From assembly GCF_000702325.1 (NCBI RefSeq), contig NZ_KL370891.1, forward strand, positions 62,001 through 126,000: a stretch of 64,000 nt of DNA, read 5' to 3'. Made by a program: the position numbers and the translations under genes. Origin of the DNA: Thiomicrorhabdus sp. Milos-T2 (GTDB lineage: Bacteria; Pseudomonadota; Gammaproteobacteria; Thiomicrospirales; Thiomicrospiraceae). Below the pieces are notes generated by a model that was given only the letters and a program-made list of their open reading frames with translations, did not search any database and was not told the origin of the DNA. This document shows, piece after piece, positions 8,449 to 18,900 of this stretch (positions within the stretch are counted from its first letter, which is position 1; the number at the start of each line of letters is the position of its first letter).

Positions 8449-10746
8449 TTGTCAAACCTTAAAATTGCTAAAGTGGCCGTTTCAGGCCCTTTTTTATTTC
8501 CTTTAGACTATCTGCTTGAAGCGGAGCAAGATTTACTGACCTCAGCAGAGACAGTTGCCGTGGTAGGTGGCCGAGTTTGGGTGCCGTTTAGAAATAAAAA
8601 AGTGGTAGGCATTGTGATGCACATTAGTGACTCTGCGGATTATGAATTAACTAAAATCAAACCGATTTCAGAGGTAATTGATAGCGAACCATTGTTTACT
8701 CATACTCAGTTAGAACTATTTAACTGGGCAGCGCAGTATTATCATGAACCGATTGGCGATGTTATGTTGGCCGCCTTACCTAAACGTTTGCGAGCGGGAG
8801 ATCATGCCGAAATTAGTGGTATGCAGTACTGGCAACTTTCTGCAGAAGGTAAAACCAAAACGCTAGAAGATATTTCAAAACGTGCCGTCCGCCAACGCAG
8901 TGTGTTTGCCCAATTTTTAGATGATTCATTAAAGTCAGAATCAGATTTAAATGCTGTATTAGAGAATTGGCGCAGTGCTGTCAAAAAATTTACTGAAAAT
9001 GGTTGGTTAGAAACTACTTTTGGGCCCTGCTTAAGAGAATCTAGTTACCTTCCCGCGCCTAATCACAAATTAAATGATGCACAACAGTCGGCGGTAGATG
9101 CCGTATTGGATTCACAGCAACCGCAATCTCAATTTAAGGCTTTTTTGCTAGAGGGCATTACCGGAAGCGGTAAAACCGAAGTTTATTTGGGCATGATTGA
9201 ATCAATGCTTAAAAAAGGTAAGCAAGTCTTAGTTTTGGTGCCAGAAATTGGCCTAACTCCGCAAATGGTGTCACGTTTTGAAGCCTATTTGCAAACTCGA
9301 GTCGCTGCGCTGCACTCTAACCTCAATGATTCAGAACGTCATTGCGCCTGGCATTTGATTCGTACTGGGCAAATTCAAGTTTTGTTAGGCACTCGGTCTG
9401 CGATTTTTACCCCTTTTAAAAACCTGGGCTTATGCATTATTGATGAAGAGCATGATCTCTCATACAAACAGCAAGAGGGGTTTCGTTATTCTGCTCGGGA
9501 TTTAATCGTGCAGCGAGCTTATCGTGAAAATTTACCGGTTGTATTAGGCTCTGCTACGCCAAGTTTAGAAACCTTACATAATGCCAAAAGTGGGCGTTAC
9601 CAATATTTAGAGTTAAAACAGCGAGCGGGTGTTGCTCAATTACCGAGCCTTAAATTGTTGGATATTCGAGGTGAAAAGGTTCAAGAAGGTGTCTCCCGTC
9701 AATTAAAAACCGCAATGACAAAACACCTTCAAGCCGGCGGACAGACATTGCTGTTTTTAAATCGACGTGGATTTTCTCCCGTATTAATGTGCCATGATTG
9801 CGGTTGGCAGGCAGCGTGCCCAAGTTGTGATGCCAATATGACTTTTCATATGACTTTTAATACGACAAAACATCAAAATGATGACGATGTGGTTTCAGGG
9901 TATCTACAATGCCACCACTGTGATGAACAGATGGCTAAACCGGCTTGTTGTCCAAGTTGTGGTAGTGAAGAGTTTGTTAATGTGGGCCAAGGTACTGAAC
10001 GCTTAGAAGAGACGATTAAAGAGTGGTTTCCTGACAAAAGAGTATTGCGCATTGACCGTGATACCACTCGCTTAAAAGGTTCTATGGCGGAATTAACCGG
10101 CATAGCACAACGTGGCGAGGCGGATATTTTAATTGGTACTCAAATGCTAGCCAAAGGTCATCACTTTCCCAATGTGACCTTGGTCGGTTTGTTAGACATT
10201 GACCAAGGCTTATTTAGTGCAGACTTTAGAGCTGCAGAACGTATGGCGCAACTTCTCTTGCAGGTGTCGGGGCGTGCCGGGCGTGCAGAAAAAGCTGGCG
10301 AAGTTTTAATTCAAACTCATCACCCTGACCACCCTTTACTCACTACGTTAATTCAAAATGGCTATGATGCCTTTGCAGACAAAGCACTATTAGAACGCCA
10401 AGGCGCATTGTTGCCTCCATTTAAATATCAAATTTTAATTCGAGCAGAAGCGACCCATCCTAATGACGGCATGGCTTTTTTAGATTCGCTTAAAGCCGGT
10501 TTACAAAATTACTGGCAACAATGGCAGCAAGCCAAAGTGGTTGAGGGTGAGGTTGATTTTTGGGGGCCTGTTTCTGCACCAATGTTACGTCGCCAAGGGC
10601 GTTACCGTTATCAACTCATGTTACAGTCTATTCATCGTGCAGATTTGCATAGACTAATTACCGAAATGCAACCTTATATCTATACCAGCCCGTTAACTCG
10701 CAAGGTGCGCTGGAGTATTGATGTGGATCCACAAGAGATGTATTAA
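8449..10746 (+). CDS. priA: Primosomal protein N' (replication restart helicase PriA)
   Basis: A 3'-to-5' DNA helicase that reloads the replisome at stalled forks. From the N-terminus: a 3'-DNA-binding domain (KIAKVAVSGPFLFPLDYLL), Walker A GITGSGKTE at about residue 240, a DEEH box (IIDEEHDLSYKQQ), GSATPS, and paired zinc-binding clusters (CHDCGWQAACPSC and CHHC with CCPSC). The late helicase motif QVSGRAGRAEKAGEV follows. At 765 residues it is somewhat longer than E. coli PriA. The start is a TTG with a weak AGAGAG upstream; the N-terminus aligns with known PriA from the next residues, so no later start is plausible. It stands alone. Confidence 0.95.
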   Translation: MSNLKIAKVAVSGPFLFPLDYLLEAEQDLLTSAETVAVVGGRVWVPFRNKKVVGIVMHISDSADYELTKIKPISEVIDSEPLFTHTQLELFNWAAQYYHEPIGDVMLAALPKRLRAGDHAEISGMQYWQLSAEGKTKTLEDISKRAVRQRSVFAQFLDDSLKSESDLNAVLENWRSAVKKFTENGWLETTFGPCLRESSYLPAPNHKLNDAQQSAVDAVLDSQQPQSQFKAFLLEGITGSGKTEVYLGMIESMLKKGKQVLVLVPEIGLTPQMVSRFEAYLQTRVAALHSNLNDSERHCAWHLIRTGQIQVLLGTRSAIFTPFKNLGLCIIDEEHDLSYKQQEGFRYSARDLIVQRAYRENLPVVLGSATPSLETLHNAKSGRYQYLELKQRAGVAQLPSLKLLDIRGEKVQEGVSRQLKTAMTKHLQAGGQTLLFLNRRGFSPVLMCHDCGWQAACPSCDANMTFHMTFNTTKHQNDDDVVSGYLQCHHCDEQMAKPACCPSCGSEEFVNVGQGTERLEETIKEWFPDKRVLRIDRDTTRLKGSMAELTGIAQRGEADILIGTQMLAKGHHFPNVTLVGLLDIDQGLFSADFRAAERMAQLLLQVSGRAGRAEKAGEVLIQTHHPDHPLLTTLIQNGYDAFADKALLERQGALLPPFKYQILIRAEATHPNDGMAFLDSLKAGLQNYWQQWQQAKVVEGEVDFWGPVSAPMLRRQGRYRYQLMLQSIHRADLHRLITEMQPYIYTSPLTRKVRWSIDVDPQEMY

Positions 10747-10845
10747 TATGAGAGCTTTGCGAGAATCTCAAGGTAGATAAAGACAAAGTACGCGCTTTCA
10801 AGTAATTAGTGCAATTGCTAAATTGTATTGTTTTATAAATTTAAT

Positions 10846-11029
10846 GAGACCTTTGCACGAGATAGGTGCGAAAGAAAAATGAGGTAAAATTTGCCTGATT
10901 GCGGCGGAAAACGCAGAGAATAGCTAGCTATTCGCAAGTTGTCGCCCAACGGAAGTGCCCTTGGGGTACAACAAAAATAAGGTGAATGTTAACCATTTTT
11001 ACTCGTGCATACTCTCGTGCAAAGGTCTC
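10846..11029. mobile_element. MITE-like fold-back element, copy with TTAAT target duplication
   Basis: This 184-bp copy runs from GAGACCTTTGCAC to GTGCAAAGGTCTC and is flanked on both sides by TTAAT (10841-10845 and 11030-11034). The core has the perfect palindrome GAATAGCTAGCTATTC. It lies between priA and the SPFH gene and encodes nothing. Confidence 0.88.
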
Positions 11030-11084
11030 TTAATAATGAAGTATGATTGTTTTTCAGTTTTCAGACTAATTAAGGAAGAGAAAT

Positions 11085-11993
11085 ATGGAATTTTTAAGTT
11101 TTGTAGGAATGGTTTCTGTCTTAGTGGCACTGTACCTCTTTTTGGCTGTCAAAATTGTTTCTCAGGCAGAACTGGTGGTGATTGAGCGACTCGGGAGGTT
11201 TCATCGCACTTTATCGGCAGGGATTAATTTTATTGTGCCTTTTATTGACCAAAAACGTTCTTCTTTCTCGACACAAGAACAAATTATTGATGTACCTCGC
11301 CAAGCGGTAATTACCAAAGATAACGTCAGTATTCAAATTGATGCGGTAGTGTTCATAAGAATTAACGATGCAAAGCAAGCGACCTATGAAATCCAAGATT
11401 TAAAGGGGGCGATTGCTCAGTTAGCGCAAACCACACTACGTGCAGAAATAGGTCGTATGGAGCTTGACGAAACCCTAAGTTCTCGTGCTGACTTAAATGC
11501 CGTATTACTGACTGCTCTAGATTTAGCGAGTAGTACTTGGGGAGCAAAAGTGACCCGTGTTGAAGTTGCCGATATTGCCGTACCAGAAGCGGTGCAAAGT
11601 GCAATGGAACTGCAAATGGAAGCGGAGCGTCGTCGAAGAGCAACAGAAACCGAAGCGGAAGGAGATAAAAACGCATTAATCCTCCAGGCAGAAGGTGAAC
11701 GTCAACAAGCCTTTAAACAAGCCGAAGCGGTTGAACGTATGGCTGACGCTCAAAAGTACGAAAAAGAACAGTTAGCGATGGGTGAACAAAAAGCGATGTC
11801 ATTGATTAATGACGCGATGAACGAAAATAAAGATGCCGCCAGTTTCTTACTGGCTAAAGATAGAATTGCAGCATTTTCAGAGTTGGCAGGTAGTGATTCG
11901 GCAAACAAAGTGGTTGTGCCAGTTGAAACATCAGAAATGGTTGGTTCATTAGCCGCATTTAGCGCTATTTTGGGGCAAAATAACACCAAATAG
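11085..11993 (+). CDS. SPFH/stomatin-family membrane protein (QmcA-like)
   Basis: A 302-residue protein with one N-terminal membrane helix (residues 5-25), then a SPFH/Band-7 domain (VVIERLGRFHRTLSAGINFIV to about residue 190) and an Ala/Glu-rich coiled coil (about 170-235: MEAERRRRATETEAEG). These proteins form large oligomeric rings that organise membrane domains and often work with proteases such as FtsH. The NfeD-like protein encoded 57 bp downstream is the standard partner. A good ribosome binding site (AAGGAAG) precedes the ATG. Confidence 0.92.
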   Translation: MEFLSFVGMVSVLVALYLFLAVKIVSQAELVVIERLGRFHRTLSAGINFIVPFIDQKRSSFSTQEQIIDVPRQAVITKDNVSIQIDAVVFIRINDAKQATYEIQDLKGAIAQLAQTTLRAEIGRMELDETLSSRADLNAVLLTALDLASSTWGAKVTRVEVADIAVPEAVQSAMELQMEAERRRRATETEAEGDKNALILQAEGERQQAFKQAEAVERMADAQKYEKEQLAMGEQKAMSLINDAMNENKDAASFLLAKDRIAAFSELAGSDSANKVVVPVETSEMVGSLAAFSAILGQNNTK

Positions 11994-12050
11994 TCATTAG
12001 CAACAACAAGCACATTTGTATAGATTGTTGTGACCATAAAGGAGAAAATT

Positions 12051-12485
12051 ATGGAAAATATTCTACCCATTATTCCTGCCTGGATAATGCTAACGATAGG
12101 CGTTGGTTTATTAGGCTCAGAGTTAATCATTGGTACGTTTGTGATTTTGTTTTTTGGTTTAGCGGCTATTTTAGTTGGCGGGCTAGGGTTCTTTATTGAC
12201 TGGAATGCTGGAGAATACCAAATATTAGCCGTGTTTATTTTAGGGGGTGTTTTAACTTTTACCTTAAGACCTTTTTTTATGAAGGGGATGGGTGATAAAG
12301 ATTTACCACTTGAAACTATGCAGGTTGGCGAGTCAGGAAAGATTGTAGACAACGGTGGTGAGCAGAGATTATTTTACAAAGGCACAACCTGGGCATTTAA
12401 AAATACCGGTGAAGAAGATGTTGTAATGGGTGATGAAGTCATCGTCACTGAGCTTAAAAACAACGTTGCCATGGTAACTAAATAG
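12051..12485 (+). CDS. NfeD-family membrane protein (short form)
   Basis: A 144-residue protein with two or three N-terminal membrane helices (about residues 5-65) and a C-terminal OB-fold domain. The OB domain shows the family's G-x-G pattern (VGESGKIVDNGGEQRLFYKG, then GDEVIVTE). It lacks the protease domain of long NfeD proteins. The ATG at 12051 is chosen because AAAGGAG lies eight bases upstream; a GTG at 12030 extends the frame but precedes that site. It pairs with the SPFH gene just upstream and is thought to stabilise SPFH oligomers. Confidence 0.9.
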   Translation: MENILPIIPAWIMLTIGVGLLGSELIIGTFVILFFGLAAILVGGLGFFIDWNAGEYQILAVFILGGVLTFTLRPFFMKGMGDKDLPLETMQVGESGKIVDNGGEQRLFYKGTTWAFKNTGEEDVVMGDEVIVTELKNNVAMVTK

Positions 12486-12644
12486 TTTGAATAGTTTGAA
12501 TCGCTGTTAGTTCTGATACACATTTTTTTTGAAAAAAGAATTCTGTAATTGTACGTAAATCAATAATATTAATAGGGATATAAAAATATTGATTTATTTT
12601 GTAAGTTACTTAGAATGTTCAAGAAATAAAAAATAATATTCAGA

Positions 12645-12900
12645 GAGACCTTTGCACCCAAGGGCATAAACACGAGATAAGTGCGAAAGAAAAATGAGGT
12701 AAAATTTGCCTGATTCTCGACTTACCCCTTCGGGCGTCGAGTTCTTCGTTTGCGGCGGAAAACGTAGGGAATAGCTAGCTATTCGCAAGTTGTCGCCCAA
12801 CGGAAGTGCCCTTGGGGTACAACAAAAATCGGGTGAATTTTTACCCTCAAGGGGCACCTAGAACCATTTTTACTCGTGCATACTCTCGTGCAAAGGTCTC
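12645..12900. mobile_element. MITE-like fold-back element, 256-bp long form
   Basis: Full-length copy with GAGACCTTTGCAC ends. Near the left end it carries an extra block, ACTTACCCCTTCGGGCGTCG, that the 184-bp copies lack. The flanks are TCAGA and TCACA, an imperfect 5-bp duplication. Its interior gives a spurious minus-strand ORF (12606-12857). Confidence 0.87.
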
Positions 12901-12934
12901 TCACAATAAATTTTATAACTATTAGGACTACACT

Positions 12935-13519
12935 ATGAACTTTAAAGTAATGACAGCCGCCATCTTGTCGGCTTCACTGACCTCTTTGGTATCAAGCAAT
13001 GTAATTGCATCCGATTCAACTCAATCTAATATTGCAGAAGCGCGTGGCTTAGTGAAACAATTTGGTGGTCAGTTAAAACCTGCGCTAAAAAAAGCCATGA
13101 AGTCTGGCGGGCCTGCGGTAGCTGTGGGGTTTTGTCACTCTAAAGCACCTGAGATTGCAAAGGTAGTAGCAGAAAAGTCAGGTTGGGATATTAATCGTGT
13201 GAGCTTGAAGACGCGTGGTGGGACGGCAAAACCGGATGCATGGGAAACCCAAGTCTTAAATCGCTTTAATAAGCGTAAAGCGGCTGGCGAAGCGGTTAAA
13301 ACTATGGAGTTTTCGGAAGTGATTCATGAAGATGGTAAAAGTACTTTCCGTTACATGAAGGCAATTGGGACTGCTCAAATTTGTTTGACGTGTCACGGAA
13401 CGAATGTGGCTGAGCCCGTTAAACAGGCAATTGCTAAATATTATCCTCAAGACAACGCAATGGGCTTTAAAAAAGGTGATATTCGTGGAGCCTTTAGTTT
13501 TGCAAAAGTGGAGAAATAG
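12935..13519 (+). CDS. DUF3365 (Tll0287-like) periplasmic haem protein
   Basis: A 194-residue secreted protein with a signal peptide ending near SNVIA, the DUF3365 core (VAVGFCHSKAPEIAKVVAEK, then INRVSLKTRG) and a single c-type haem motif CLTCHG at about residue 150. DUF3365 domains occur in sensors and in stand-alone haem proteins. Here there is no output domain, so a periplasmic redox or gas-binding role is inferred. The stop codon abuts the ATG of the next gene (13520), so the two are co-expressed. Confidence 0.82.
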   Translation: MNFKVMTAAILSASLTSLVSSNVIASDSTQSNIAEARGLVKQFGGQLKPALKKAMKSGGPAVAVGFCHSKAPEIAKVVAEKSGWDINRVSLKTRGGTAKPDAWETQVLNRFNKRKAAGEAVKTMEFSEVIHEDGKSTFRYMKAIGTAQICLTCHGTNVAEPVKQAIAKYYPQDNAMGFKKGDIRGAFSFAKVEK

Positions 13520-13999
13520 ATGAAAGCGTTATTAGTTTCAATCATGATGGTTTTTGCCGTTTCTGCACAAGCGCAAACCATGGCAAAACAGAGCTTTGAA
13601 GATCAATGGGAAAAGCCCGTTGAATTAAATCAACAAACGAAATGGTTAGTGATCACCCAATCTAAAGATACGGGTAAAATCGTAAAAGAGAGCTTTGAGG
13701 ATTTAGCGATTAAGGATTTAGCGCAACTTAAACTACTTTATTTGGCTGATATTTCAGGTATGCCTAGTTTTATTACCAGTATGTTTGCACTTCCTAAAAT
13801 GCGTGATTATGCTTTTCATATTGGTTTAATCAAGAAAGATAATCAGTTGGCTGCGCTTAAGCTAACGAGCTTAGATACAGAAAAAGTAAGTGTCGTTAGT
13901 TTAAAAAATTTAGAGGTTGTTAATACTCAGTTGTTTGAAGATAAGGCGGCATTTGAGGCATTCTTGCAGACAAGTGTTATAGGGGCTCAATCTAAATAA
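13520..13999 (+). CDS. Periplasmic protein of unknown function, partner of the DUF3365 protein
   Basis: A 159-residue protein with a clear signal peptide (MKALLVSIMMVFAVSAQA). I do not recognise the family with certainty. The mature part has alternating strand-helix segments (TKWLVITQSKDTG, LKLLYLADISGMP, VSVVSLKN) that could form a thioredoxin-like fold, but there is no CxxC. It starts directly after the DUF3365 stop codon and is followed by a strong terminator, so the two genes form a complete operon. A role as partner of the haem protein is inference. Confidence 0.65.
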   Translation: MKALLVSIMMVFAVSAQAQTMAKQSFEDQWEKPVELNQQTKWLVITQSKDTGKIVKESFEDLAIKDLAQLKLLYLADISGMPSFITSMFALPKMRDYAFHIGLIKKDNQLAALKLTSLDTEKVSVVSLKNLEVVNTQLFEDKAAFEAFLQTSVIGAQSK

Positions 14000-14056
14000 C
14001 AACTCTAAATAACTGATAGACTAAGATAGACTGAAGCAAGCATTTCAAACTCGAAC

Positions 14057-14093
14057 AGGCCTGGTCTCTTTAATTAGGACTAGGCTTTTTTTT
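14057..14093 (+). terminator. Intrinsic terminator after the DUF3365 operon
   Basis: GCCTGGTC pairs with GACTAGGC (one G-U pair) across an 11-nt loop, followed by eight T. A one-mismatch copy of the ACCAGGCCTGGT palindrome (14054-14065) forms the left arm. Confidence 0.75.
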
Positions 14094-14127
14094 AGATTTA
14101 GGATTCTAAAACGGTGCAGATTTAAGG

Positions 14128-15087
14128 TTAGCTTTTCAACTGTTTTGAAAACTCATCTAATGAGATTTCTATATGCCCTGATTTATCACGGTTAGGGCCT
14201 TTAATAATTTCTTGTGCTGCCCAGGCATGGCCGTGAACCACTTCGTAGGTTGCAGGGATTTTATTGTCGTTTGGATTTCTGAGTTCTTCATAAGCATTTA
14301 ACATCGCTGCAAAGCGTTGTTTTCCCATTAAGCCGGTGTTTCGTTGCTTGTTGGCATTGGTGGCTCCAATGGCTTTAAGATCTTTTAAAACGCCCATTGG
14401 TTTTTCGTAGGTTAAGGTGAAGACTTCCATATCCATTACGGGCTGACCAAAGCCATTACGAATTAATGCATCGCCAATATCATGCATATCAATAAAGTTA
14501 TTTACGTGCTCATAGGTTGCATCCACTGATTGCCAGGCCTGCTTGAGCTCTTTAAGGGTGTCAGGTCCAAAGGTGGTAAACATGATTAAACCTTCAGGGC
14601 GTAAAACGCGTCTAAACTCCGCAAAAACCTGGTCTAAATCATCACACCACTGCAACATTAAATTACTCACAATTAAATCTACGCTGTTATCCGCAAATGG
14701 CAGTTGATTAACGTCGGCATTAATGGCTATTGCAGCTTGTTTAGTCGCCAAAGTACGAGTCAACTTACAGTTTTTTATAAAGCCATTAAGTTTTTTGGGT
14801 AGATTTGGCCAGCGTAATCCTTTAAAACGCGGTTGTGCAATTTGTAACATGCTTGTGGATAAATCTACCGCAAACAGTTGGGATTGTGGATAACGTTTAA
14901 TGATCTGTTCGGTTAATAAGCCAGTACCAGCCCCTAAATCTAAAATCGTTTGGGGTTCAATTGTGGTTAACTCTAAACGTTCATCAATGCGTTCAGCCAC
15001 GGTTTTTTGCAAAATGGCGGCATCATCATAGCTAGGTGCGGCATGATTAAAGTGTTTTTGGATCTGTTGGCGACTAAAGCTTTGCAT
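14128..15087 (-). CDS. bioC: Malonyl-ACP O-methyltransferase BioC
   Basis: It methylates malonyl-ACP to disguise it as a fatty-acid primer, the first step of pimelate synthesis for biotin. The N-terminus FNHAAPSYDDAAILQ matches BioC, followed by SAM motif I (ILDLGAGTGLLTEQI), a DLSTSML segment, and VSNLMLQWCDDL with the post-motif region LRPEGLIMFTTFG. At 319 residues it is longer than the usual 250; an insertion of about 25 residues lies around 85-110. It starts 3 bp after bioH, so the two form an operon. bioF and bioB lie 14 kb away beyond the arsenite module. Confidence 0.92.
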   Translation of the reverse strand: MQSFSRQQIQKHFNHAAPSYDDAAILQKTVAERIDERLELTTIEPQTILDLGAGTGLLTEQIIKRYPQSQLFAVDLSTSMLQIAQPRFKGLRWPNLPKKLNGFIKNCKLTRTLATKQAAIAINADVNQLPFADNSVDLIVSNLMLQWCDDLDQVFAEFRRVLRPEGLIMFTTFGPDTLKELKQAWQSVDATYEHVNNFIDMHDIGDALIRNGFGQPVMDMEVFTLTYEKPMGVLKDLKAIGATNANKQRNTGLMGKQRFAAMLNAYEELRNPNDNKIPATYEVVHGHAWAAQEIIKGPNRDKSGHIEISLDEFSKQLKS

Positions 15088-15090
15088 GAA

Positions 15091-15888
15091 TTACGCTTGT
15101 TTTAAAAATTGTAGAATCGGTTCAGCAGTTTCATTTGGCTGAGAGAAAAAAGGGATATGACTGCCACCAGGAATAACCTGAATATGGGCCTTAGGTTGTA
15201 ATTCATGAAGGTTCTCACGAATTTCTTGAGGAATAAGCGGGTCTCTCTCTCCTAATAACCAAAGTGTTGGCATCGTTAATTGAGTTAATTGTGAACGATT
15301 ATCCATGTCTTTAAGTAAAGTTAATCCTTGGTTTAAAGCTACCAGGCCTGGTCGTTTACGATTTGACATATGTTCGCCCAGTGCTTTCATTAAAGCACGA
15401 CTATTGTCAGACCCTTGCAGTTGCAAGCGCCAAAACTTTTTCAATACACCACCCACTTCAATGCTCATGGCTTTCATAAAGTCACCAATAATTTGCGGAC
15501 TGACAGAACGTTGCCAACCATCATTTTGGGTAAAGCGCGGAGTGGTGGCTAAACAGATTAAACTCTGAACTCTATTTGGGTATTGCAGAGCAACCTGTTG
15601 TACTAAAAGTCCCCCTAAAGACCAACCTAATAAATGGGTTTTTTCAGGTAAAACGTCAACAATAGCTTGAATCCAGTCGGCTTCAATATTCTCACTTTTG
15701 GGTAAGGCAGGGCTGTCACCAAATCCTGGTAGATCAATTAGCGTTAGAGTGTAGTCTTTAGCAAACTTTGTGGTTGCCCATTCTTCCCAGACACGGCTTT
15801 CCGCTGCCCAACCATGAATAAGGGTTAGGTTAGGGTTTGGTTGTAGGTTCTCGTCAAAAGAAGGGATAACAATAGAGTTTAATTTCAT
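15091..15888 (-). CDS. bioH: Pimeloyl-ACP methyl ester esterase BioH
   Basis: An alpha/beta hydrolase that removes the methyl group from pimeloyl-ACP methyl ester. It has the oxyanion region LIHGWAAESRVWE, the nucleophile elbow GWSLGG, the acid residue in LLGERDPLIP and the catalytic His in GGSHIPFF. The length (265) fits the family. It precedes bioC with a 3-bp gap. A perfect ACCAGGCCTGGT palindrome sits in the coding sequence, where it encodes Pro-Gly-Leu-Val. Confidence 0.9.
   Translation of the reverse strand: MKLNSIVIPSFDENLQPNPNLTLIHGWAAESRVWEEWATTKFAKDYTLTLIDLPGFGDSPALPKSENIEADWIQAIVDVLPEKTHLLGWSLGGLLVQQVALQYPNRVQSLICLATTPRFTQNDGWQRSVSPQIIGDFMKAMSIEVGGVLKKFWRLQLQGSDNSRALMKALGEHMSNRKRPGLVALNQGLTLLKDMDNRSQLTQLTMPTLWLLGERDPLIPQEIRENLHELQPKAHIQVIPGGSHIPFFSQPNETAEPILQFLKQA
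15341..15352. repeat. 12-bp palindrome ACCAGGCCTGGT
   Basis: Perfect copy inside bioH, read as Pro-Gly-Leu-Val. Confidence 0.9.
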
Positions 15889-15961
15889 GCGGGTATTTTA
15901 GCGTTTTTTAAACTTATTGGTGTGTTTTAAAACGATCAGGCCTGGGCTTTTATTTAATAGA

Positions 15962-18900
15962 TTAAATACTAAGTTTGACTTGGCTAGTTTTATTATCTTT
16001 GGAGATTTTTGGTTTACATAAAATAAGCTGCTTATTACTCGCTCCAAGATTAATCAAGTAGCGTTTAATGGCGCTTTGACGTTGTTTGGCCAATTGAATT
16101 AAATCGTTATCGCTAATCGTAATATCAGGTACCACAACTTTAGCGTTAGGGTTTTTGTCTGTTTGCTGTTTAATGTTGGCTTGCAAAGCGATTTTTTTCA
16201 GTGCAGAACGATCTATGTTTGAAGCGCCTTCACAGAGTTTAATTTGAATGGCTTCGCGTTCTGCGAGGAGTTTTTTGAGCTTTTTGAGATAGATTTTCAT
16301 TTTAGGCGAGAGTTGCTTACTTCCAGGTGCAAAATCAACGGCCTGAAGACTAATGTTTGTTCCTTTTTCAAGTGCATACTCACCCACTAGCGCAATAGCA
16401 CCAAAAGGCTGAAGTGCTAATAGTAGGTAAGATCTAGATGCTGAGGCAAGTGCATTTCCTAAGGCAGTATTAATCACGTCTTGAATTTTAAAATCAGGGT
16501 TATCTAAATTACCATTAATCGGTATAGAGAGTGAAATGTTGTCATTTTTGTCTTGCAATAAGCCTAAACCGGCTTGTAAAGGAATAGGAAAGCCTTCTTC
16601 AATCGCTTGAGTTTTTTTGTCATTAACAGACTCTAAGACAAATTTGTTGAGCTGAATATCATTTTTGGCTTTGATTTTATTGTTATCTATTTGGGTAGAA
16701 AAATCTGCATTGAGTTGTCCACTCTCTATTTGATAGCCTAGTTTTTGCTCTACAAGAGGGGATAAGTCTTTTAAATCCAAGCCATTTAAATGAGTAGCCG
16801 CCTTAAAGTGTTTGCTTGGGGCTAGAGGTGTAAATTCTCCTTTACTACGTATTTTGCTAAATTCATCAAGAGCAATATTTACAGAGAATTTACTCGCCTT
16901 GTGTGGTGCTTGGCTGGCGATTTTTCCTAAAGAAAGTTGGTTAATCTTAAGTGTTCGTTTTAATGGCGGTTGAGTTTGTTCAATGTTAATAAACACGGGG
17001 TTGTCGCCCGATAACTCTAATGAAGCTAAGCTATAGTTAAAGGCTTTATCTTGTTTTTTAGTTGGATTAATAGGCGCTTTACCATTAACCTTAGCAGTAT
17101 CGATTGCCGCAGATGTTGTTTTTTTCTGAGCTGGTTCGCCAATTAAAGCCAGAAGCTTATCAACTTCTTTAATGTGATTATTTTGGGTTAAGGTAAGGTG
17201 TGTTGCGCTATCCTTAATAGCTAAGTGACCTAAGGTTAGCTGTTTGGTTTTAGCCCGTTCTTGAAAATGTGCTTGAGAAAGTTGCAGGTTATTTATATCT
17301 ACCAGGCCTGGTTGTTTGTTGTTTTTAGTAACGGACAGGTTTTGTAATTGAATGTTATTAAGCTCAATATCCTGTAAATTCTTAATGTTAAGTTCGGCAA
17401 TATTTAGTTGGTTTAACCCGGCAATGTTGCGTTTTTTTGCACTGTTCTCAAGTGTAAACTGGTTAATCGCTACTTTCCCATTCGATTGAATCGTGAGCTT
17501 TGGCTGATTGTTAAGGTTAAAACGACCTTGCCAATTTATTTGATTAAGCTGAGTAAACCATTGAGCTTGCTGTGCTGAAAGGTGGGTAAGCGTTAATTCG
17601 TTATTGTCTTTTTGAGACAGCGTAAAGTGGTCTTTATTTAAGGTAATACGGTTGTTTAACTTGGCAGCTAAATCCGTTTTTAACTCAACTTTATTTTTGG
17701 GGTCAGTAAACTCTAAAGCTTTAATGTTGAGCTTTTGTACTAAGCTAATGAATGTTTCTGATCCTTGATTAATTTGGGCTTTACCTTTTATAGAGGCTTG
17801 TTTAAGAGTAATGTTTAGTGCTGATTTTGGTGATTTGTGGTTTAAATTTGATTGATTAAGGTTTGATTCATTAAGTCTTAAGTTATTAAGCGTTAAGTTA
17901 TTAGTCGTGATAATTTGCAAGCTTTTACCCAAGTTAATTTGGTGATTACCCTTTAAATTTAGAGTTTGTAATTGGGTGTTGTAAGCAAGCTTATCTTTTT
18001 TAATAAGTTGGTTTGCACGAAGGTTTTTTGCGGTTAATTGACCGTTTAAACTGAGTTGAGTTTTGGCTTTTGTAGTTGGTTGGATAAGGTGCAAATCGCC
18101 TTTCCAATCTATATTTGAAGCTTGTAATTTTGTACTTTGCTGGTTATTTTGTTGCTGAAGTTTTATTTTGTTAAGTGCTAACTTTCCTTGTTGGTAAAGG
18201 GTTATGCCTTGTTGTGTTTGGGCAAGAGTAAAGGTAATGTCACTGGTTAATTGACCTGAAAAATCCCAAGGAATTTGAGGGATGAATTGTTTAAACTCAT
18301 CCAATTTAATTGCCTTCGCTTGAAAGGTACCGACGACTTTGGGAGCATCAGAAAATAGATGAAGTTGTAGGTTTGCTTTTATGAGATTTTGATTGAGTTT
18401 ACTTTTGATGATTAAGCGGGCAAAGCCCTCTTTATTCCAGGCATGGAGTTCATTTAGAGAGAGGTTCTCAATTTGTAAGTTGGTGGTTTTTTTGTGATAT
18501 TTAAGCGAGAGTTGTATTTGTTTAAAGCTTATATTATCCAGGCCTGGTAAGTAGCTAAATTGATTTTTTCCGGATGGTTTGTCTTCTGGTTTTGAATCGG
18601 GATGGGTGAGTGGAATACCCGCCATAAAAAGTTGTTGATTCTGCTTGAGTTCAAAGGGCAGGTTAGCATTTTCAAACTTTAAGGATTGAATCCAAATACG
18701 TTTTTTCAATAGTGCAGTTAAATCTAGGTTAACGCCTAATAAGCCAATTTCTGCAACGGCTTTATCAGACGAGGTTTTATTAAAAAGGCGTAGATTATGA
18801 ATTTGAATCGATGCTGTTAACGGGTCGAGATTAACTTTACTGAGTTGAACCTTTTCAATCCCATAAGGTTTTGCATGATCTAGAAGAGCTTTTTGGGCAA

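Noticed and set aside
10955-11185. Plus-strand ORF of 76 codons starting in the MITE at 10.8 kb
   Set aside because: It runs from the repeat into the SPFH gene in another frame; the SPFH gene has the good start and conserved protein.
11750-12352. Minus-strand ORF of 200 codons opposite the SPFH and NfeD genes
   Set aside because: It overlaps the coding regions of both conserved genes on the other strand and has no domain of its own.
12606-12857. Minus-strand ORF of 83 codons, with a near-identical ORF at 60655-60897
   Set aside because: Both are translations of the MITE-like element. The similarity reflects the repeat, there is no ribosome binding site, and shorter copies destroy the frame.
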